Source: Deltaproteobacteria bacterium | Lineage (GTDB): Bacteria; Desulfobacterota; GWC2-55-46 | Assembly: GCA_030646655.1 (NCBI GenBank) | Contig: JAUSLB010000075.1 | Span: 1-10,481 of the forward strand | Length of the DNA stretch: 10,481 bases | Reading direction: 5' to 3' | Shown: positions 7,573 through 10,481 of the stretch, piece after piece | Layout of the letters: each line of letters begins with the position of its first letter | Position numbering within the stretch: position 1 is the first letter of the stretch | The notes under the pieces: model-generated | What the model saw: only the letters and a program-made list of their open reading frames with translations | What the model was told of the DNA's origin: nothing | The model's database searches: none | Program-made: the position numbers and the translations under genes

Positions 7573-7595
7573 TAGAATACAATCTCCTGTATCTT
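7573..7595 (+). promoter_or_regulatory. Candidate -10 elements of the beta-helix gene promoter
   Basis: Three sigma-70-like -10 hexamers follow the palindrome: TAGAAT at 7573-7578, TACAAT at 7578-7583 and TATCTT at 7590-7595. With TATCTT, transcription would start near 7602 and the palindrome centre would lie at about -41.5, the position of class II CRP/FNR activation. With TAGAAT or TACAAT, the palindrome would cover the -35 region, fitting repression or a -35 of TTGTGA (7552-7557). All are weak matches, and the choice needs a mapped 5' end. Confidence 0.35.
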
Positions 7596-7645
7596 ATCCT
7601 TAAGCCAAATAATCGGAATCTCTGCCATCTCAAATGCAAGGCTTC

Positions 7646-7653
7646 AAGGAGGT
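7646..7653 (+). promoter_or_regulatory. Strong Shine-Dalgarno that fixes the start of the secreted protein
   Basis: AAGGAGGT is a near-perfect anti-Shine-Dalgarno match, five bases from ATG 7658 counted from GGAGG. It lies inside the alternative in-frame extension from ATG 7634, which shows that 7658 is the true start. It is far stronger than any ribosome site of the neighbouring biosynthesis genes. Confidence 0.85.
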
Positions 7654-7657
7654 TGTA

Positions 7658-8935
7658 ATGAGAAGACTTGCGTTACTGAACGTATTATTGTTAATCTGCG
7701 TTGCCGTCCCAAATCTCGCGATGGCCGCGGCCCATTATGTGCGCTCCGGCGCCGCTGGGAATAGCAGCGGGACGGACTGGACTAACGCATGGACGGCTCT
7801 GCCCTCAACCCTTACGAGGGGGGACACCTACTATATAGCCGACGGGAGCTACGGAAGCTACACCTTCAACGACGCGGCATCCGGATCCACGAAGATCTAC
7901 GTCAAGAAGGCTATCGCCTCAGACCACGGGACGGATACGGGGTGGCTGAGCTCCTACGGGGACGGGCAGGCCGTTTTCTCCGCCACCGTGTATTTCACGA
8001 CCAGCTACTGGGTCTTTGACGGGCAGACAGGCTCCGGCAAATCAGGCTACGGCTTTAAGATAACGACCAGCGGCGCGAACAAGCTCCTGAGGTTCGACAA
8101 CACCCCATCCTATATAACGGTATCGCGTGTGGAGATGCAGCATAGGGGAATAAATACCGAGAGCGGGGACGATATAATCTACACGCTCGGCGCCAAGTAT
8201 ATTACGGTCTCGCGCTGCTACCTCCACGACGCGGGCAGGGCCCCGATACTGCTTAGGGGCACGACCGATTCGATATTCGAATACCTCTATGTGGCAAGGA
8301 ACTGGTCAACAGGCACAGAGCATTCGGAAGGGATCTCGGCCTATAACGGCACCCACAGGAACATCGTGAGGCACAGCGTCTGGGAGGACATAACAGGCAC
8401 GGGGGTATTGATGTTCGACGGCGACGGCTGGGAGATATACGGCAACGTCCTTTTCTACACGCCCGGCTTTACCGGCTCGGTCGGCAACGGCGCCATAGCC
8501 ACATGGACAGGGTATTCGGTCACTAACGCGAAGGTCTATAACAACACCTTCGTCAACCTAAAGGGCTGGAATACCGGCTTATCGTTCGATTTAGGCGGGT
8601 CAAACAAGGCCTACAACAACCTCTGGTACAACTGCGAGAGGGTTAAGTTCGGCAACGTCTCCCATGACTATGACTGGTTCTATAACTCCGGGACGCAGTC
8701 CGAGACGCACGCCCAGTACGGCGCCGGCGACCCGTTCGTTAGCTCAGCGCTCTACAATTACCGCCTTAAGTCCGCCACAGCCGCCGGGCTTGCGCTAAGC
8801 TCGCCTTACAACATTGACATGGAAGGCAAGGTGCGCGGGTCTGACGGTGTCTGGGACCGCGGGGCCTATGAATACGGGGTGGGCTCAATAAACAACACAA
8901 CCCCCTCGGCCCCCGGAGGCCTTACCGTAAATTAG
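7658..8935 (+). CDS. Secreted right-handed parallel beta-helix protein, possible polysaccharide lyase or binding protein
   Basis: A 425-residue exported protein. The first 25 or so residues are a Sec signal peptide (MRRLALLNVLLLICVAV, with probable cleavage after AMA before AAHYVRSG). The mature part starts HYVRSGAAGNSSGTDWTNAW and RGDTYYIADGSYG, the opening of many right-handed parallel beta-helix proteins. It then has repeated short strands rich in Asn, Tyr, Thr and Val, such as YITVSRVEM and YITVSRCYL, NIVRHSVWEDITGTGVLM, WEIYGNVLF and KVYNNTFVN. The coil ends with VWDRGAYEYG, a common end of such domains. Known relatives include pectate, chondroitin and alginate lyases and AlgG-type epimerases; no catalytic set can be assigned with confidence. 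The tail NNTTPSAPGGLTVN looks like the first strand of a fibronectin III-like unit and then stops. No PEP-CTERM or LPXTG signal is present. It is flanked by its own operator region and a terminator. A role in binding, trimming or exporting the polysaccharide is inferred from location. Confidence 0.85.
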   Translation: MRRLALLNVLLLICVAVPNLAMAAAHYVRSGAAGNSSGTDWTNAWTALPSTLTRGDTYYIADGSYGSYTFNDAASGSTKIYVKKAIASDHGTDTGWLSSYGDGQAVFSATVYFTTSYWVFDGQTGSGKSGYGFKITTSGANKLLRFDNTPSYITVSRVEMQHRGINTESGDDIIYTLGAKYITVSRCYLHDAGRAPILLRGTTDSIFEYLYVARNWSTGTEHSEGISAYNGTHRNIVRHSVWEDITGTGVLMFDGDGWEIYGNVLFYTPGFTGSVGNGAIATWTGYSVTNAKVYNNTFVNLKGWNTGLSFDLGGSNKAYNNLWYNCERVKFGNVSHDYDWFYNSGTQSETHAQYGAGDPFVSSALYNYRLKSATAAGLALSSPYNIDMEGKVRGSDGVWDRGAYEYGVGSINNTTPSAPGGLTVN

Positions 8936-8945
8936 GCTCTCATCC

Positions 8946-8999
8946 GTGTGCCGGCCCGTCCCCATGTAAAGGCCGGCACACTCCTCCTTTAAATCTTTT
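8946..8999 (+). terminator. Rho-independent terminator after the beta-helix gene
   Basis: GTGTGCCGGCC (8946-8956) pairs perfectly with GGCCGGCACAC (8971-8981), an 11-base GC-rich stem with a 14-base loop that starts ten bases after the stop codon. The downstream tail is pyrimidine-rich (TCCTCCTTT, then TCTTTT) but not a pure T run, so termination may be partial. It separates the secreted protein unit from the next gene. Confidence 0.7.
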
Positions 9000-9074
9000 A
9001 AGTAAAACCATTAAATCCTTCAAAGGCTTTACCCTCGTTTAATCCGGCTTAAGGCCTTCTTTTCCCTTAGCTGA

Positions 9075-9109
9075 GCCAAAACCCAAAAGCCAAAAGCCAA
9101 AAGCCAAAA
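9075..9109 (+). repeat. Five tandem copies of the heptamer GCCAAAA next to a start codon
   Basis: GCCAAAA occurs at 9075-9081, 9089-9095, 9096-9102 and 9103-9109, with one CCCAAAA variant at 9082-9088. The array ends three bases before ATG 9113, in the place where a Shine-Dalgarno would normally be, and no such sequence is seen. The 7-base unit could expand or contract by slippage and change promoter or translation spacing. The rest of the 177-base gap (8936-9112) holds the terminator and AT-rich sequence, with no promoter I would call confidently. Confidence 0.8.
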
Positions 9110-9112
9110 CCA

Positions 9113-10441
9113 ATGATACATCCCAAGAGGCTAAAGGTGCTCCTTCTCGGCGCGTCCTTTAACACAAGGAACATGGGCGTAAGCGCGCTCACGGCAGGGG
9201 CGATAAAGTGCGTCAAGCGCCGCTACCCAGAATCCGACATCTGTTTTCTCGATTACGGAAAGAGCGCCGAGACATACAACTTTAAAGTGTTCGGCAGGGA
9301 CATCCTCATCCAGCTTGTAAACTTAAGGTTCTCCAAAAAGATCTATCTGAAGAACCACATCGCGTATCTCCTTTTATTGTCCGTTATAGCGAGGCTCATC
9401 CCTTTCAAGGAGGCACGTAACAGGCTTGTCTCCTCGAACCGGCGCCTGCGCCAGATATGCGATTCGGACATTATCGCCTCTATCTCAGGCGGCGACAGCT
9501 TAAGCGACATCTACGGGCTCGGCAGGTTCTTCTATGTGGCCCTCCCCCAGCTCCTCGTCATCCTCCTCGGCAAAAGGCTCATCATGCTGCCGCAGACGAT
9601 AGGCCCGTTCAAGCGTAAGCTCACGAGGGCCGTCGCCGGGTACATCATCGGCAAGGCGGAGATAGTCTATTCGAGGGATTATTCGGGGCTCCTTGAGGCG
9701 AGAGAGATCCTCGGGATGAGGGGCAGGCCGGATAAATTAAGGTTCTGCTACGACGTGGGGTTCGTTATAGACCCTATAAGGCCGGCGCGGCTCGACCTCG
9801 ACGGCCTGCCTGAGGCCGGTCCCGGCAGGCCCTGCACGGCCGGGGTCAATATAAGCGGGCTCCTCTCCATAGGAGGGTATTCAGGGGACAACATGTTCGG
9901 TCTTAAAGACGACTACAGGGAGCTTATAACAGGGGTCATCGATCTCCTTATAAATGAAAAGGGCGCGAACGTGCTCCTTATCCCCCATGTGTTCGGGGCA
10001 AAATCCCACGCCGAGAGCGATGCGGCGGCGTGCGAGGAGGTTTACGGAGAGCTTAAGGGGAAGTACGGCAACAGGATATTCATCGTAAGGGGCTCCTATG
10101 ACCAGAACGAGATAAAGCACATAATAGTGCTATGCGACTTCTTCGTGGGCTCGCGCATGCACGCCTGCATAGCGGCGCTTTCCCAGAACGTCCCTTCTGT
10201 AGCCATAGCCTACTCCAAAAAATTCTACGGCGTGATGGAATCTATCGGGGTGGAATCTTGCGTCGCGGACCCTTGCAGGCTCGGCAAAAAGGAGATACTC
10301 GGGCTTGTAAGCAGGGCGTTCGGGGAAAGGGACCTTATTAAAGAGCGGCTTAAGAACATAATCCCGCAGGTAAAGGAATCGGTGCTGGGCCTTTTTGACG
10401 ACATACTGCCCGAAGGCGCAGCCGCGAAGGGCCGGCCCTAA
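9113..10441 (+). CDS. Polysaccharide pyruvyl transferase family protein
   Basis: A 442-residue member of the PF04230 family (CsaB/WcaK/ExoV-like, GT-B-like fold), cytoplasmic. These proteins attach a pyruvate ketal from phosphoenolpyruvate to sugars of lipid-linked polysaccharide precursors; some members have other transferase roles. Visible motifs are LLLGASFNTRNMGVSAL (10-26), ISGGDSLSD (124-132), LPQTIGPF (159-166), the segment KAEIVYSRD (181-189), CYDVGF (212-217), GVNISGLL (244-251) and the C-terminal SRMHACIAAL (347-356) with the conserved Arg and His of the family. The DVGF form replaces the more usual D-AF. A hydrophobic stretch at 84-95 is probably a buried helix. ATG 9113 is chosen because the first strand follows directly, but it has no Shine-Dalgarno; GTG at 9137, preceded by AAGAGG, is an alternative that would remove part of the first strand. 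The next gene starts five bases after the stop. Family assignment is firm and substrate unknown. Confidence 0.88.
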   Translation: MIHPKRLKVLLLGASFNTRNMGVSALTAGAIKCVKRRYPESDICFLDYGKSAETYNFKVFGRDILIQLVNLRFSKKIYLKNHIAYLLLLSVIARLIPFKEARNRLVSSNRRLRQICDSDIIASISGGDSLSDIYGLGRFFYVALPQLLVILLGKRLIMLPQTIGPFKRKLTRAVAGYIIGKAEIVYSRDYSGLLEAREILGMRGRPDKLRFCYDVGFVIDPIRPARLDLDGLPEAGPGRPCTAGVNISGLLSIGGYSGDNMFGLKDDYRELITGVIDLLINEKGANVLLIPHVFGAKSHAESDAAACEEVYGELKGKYGNRIFIVRGSYDQNEIKHIIVLCDFFVGSRMHACIAALSQNVPSVAIAYSKKFYGVMESIGVESCVADPCRLGKKEILGLVSRAFGERDLIKERLKNIIPQVKESVLGLFDDILPEGAAAKGRP

Positions 10442-10446
10442 GGAAT

Positions 10447-10481
10447 ATGAAAGTAGCTTTCGTCCCCTCCCCTATGGACAG
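10447..10481 (+). CDS. Start of a further gene, cut by the window end
   Basis: ATG at 10447 is preceded by TAAGGA (10439-10444), which overlaps the pyruvyl transferase stop, and is followed by 11 open codons reading MKVAFVPSPMD to the edge. The short hydrophobic beta-strand start would fit a glycosyltransferase or other Rossmann-like enzyme, but too little is present to identify it. The five-base spacing suggests co-transcription with the pyruvyl transferase gene. Confidence 0.6.
   Translation, partial: MKVAFVPSPMD

Noticed and set aside
7530..7604. TCCTTAAG direct repeats (7530-7537 and 7597-7604) flanking the CRP-like site
   Set aside because: CTTAAG words are frequent throughout the genes of this window because of codon habits, so an eight-base pair is not convincing as an operator or attachment site.
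7634..7657. ATG 7634 as start of the beta-helix protein
   Set aside because: The strong AAGGAGGT at 7646-7653 lies inside this extension and points to ATG 7658, where a clean signal peptide begins.
9000..9070. Second hairpin and promoter in the gap before the pyruvyl transferase gene
   Set aside because: Only short AAGGC/GCCTT pairings and generic AT-rich hexamers are present; nothing stands out from background.

Overview
The window is a stretch of a surface- or exopolysaccharide biosynthesis locus, with every gene on the + strand. The organism is a bacterium of moderately high GC. Arginine AGG and isoleucine ATA codons are unusually common, and genes often overlap or sit a few bases apart. 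That style is compatible with Nitrospirota or deltaproteobacterial (Desulfobacterota) lineages, but no taxonomic marker is present, so the placement is a guess.

Positions 2-7466 look like one transcription unit. It begins with the 3' part of a DUF354 (GT-B-like) gene. A non-hydrolysing UDP-GlcNAc 2-epimerase (wecB type), a family-2 glycosyltransferase and a glutamine-dependent asparagine-synthase-like amidotransferase (asnB type) follow. Next is a short 107-codon frame that looks like the remnant of a polysaccharide deacetylase, then a polytopic O-antigen ligase/polymerase-like membrane protein and a second family-2 glycosyltransferase. Junctions are ATGA or TGATG overlaps, or gaps of 2-34 bases.

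Positions 7467-8999 form a separate small unit. A 190-base non-coding stretch carries a perfect CRP/HcpR-type palindrome (TGTGA-N6-TCACA) and possible promoter elements. It leads to a strong Shine-Dalgarno and a secreted, probably beta-helical protein, closed by a strong hairpin terminator. A further unit begins at 9113, directly behind five tandem copies of a 7-base repeat, with a polysaccharide pyruvyl transferase family protein. The first 11 codons of another gene follow at the right edge.

Together the genes fit a pathway in which a UDP-sugar is epimerised, sugars are added at the cytoplasmic face by glycosyltransferases, and the chain is decorated by amidation and perhaps pyruvylation. 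Chains would be polymerised or ligated at the membrane, and the product may be bound or trimmed outside the cell by the beta-helix protein. No initiating sugar-phosphate transferase, flippase, exosortase or PEP-CTERM protein lies inside the window. The most notable points are the CRP-like operator in front of the secreted protein, the apparent internally deleted deacetylase with an in-frame amber codon near its natural start, and the tandem heptamer abutting the pyruvyl transferase start codon.
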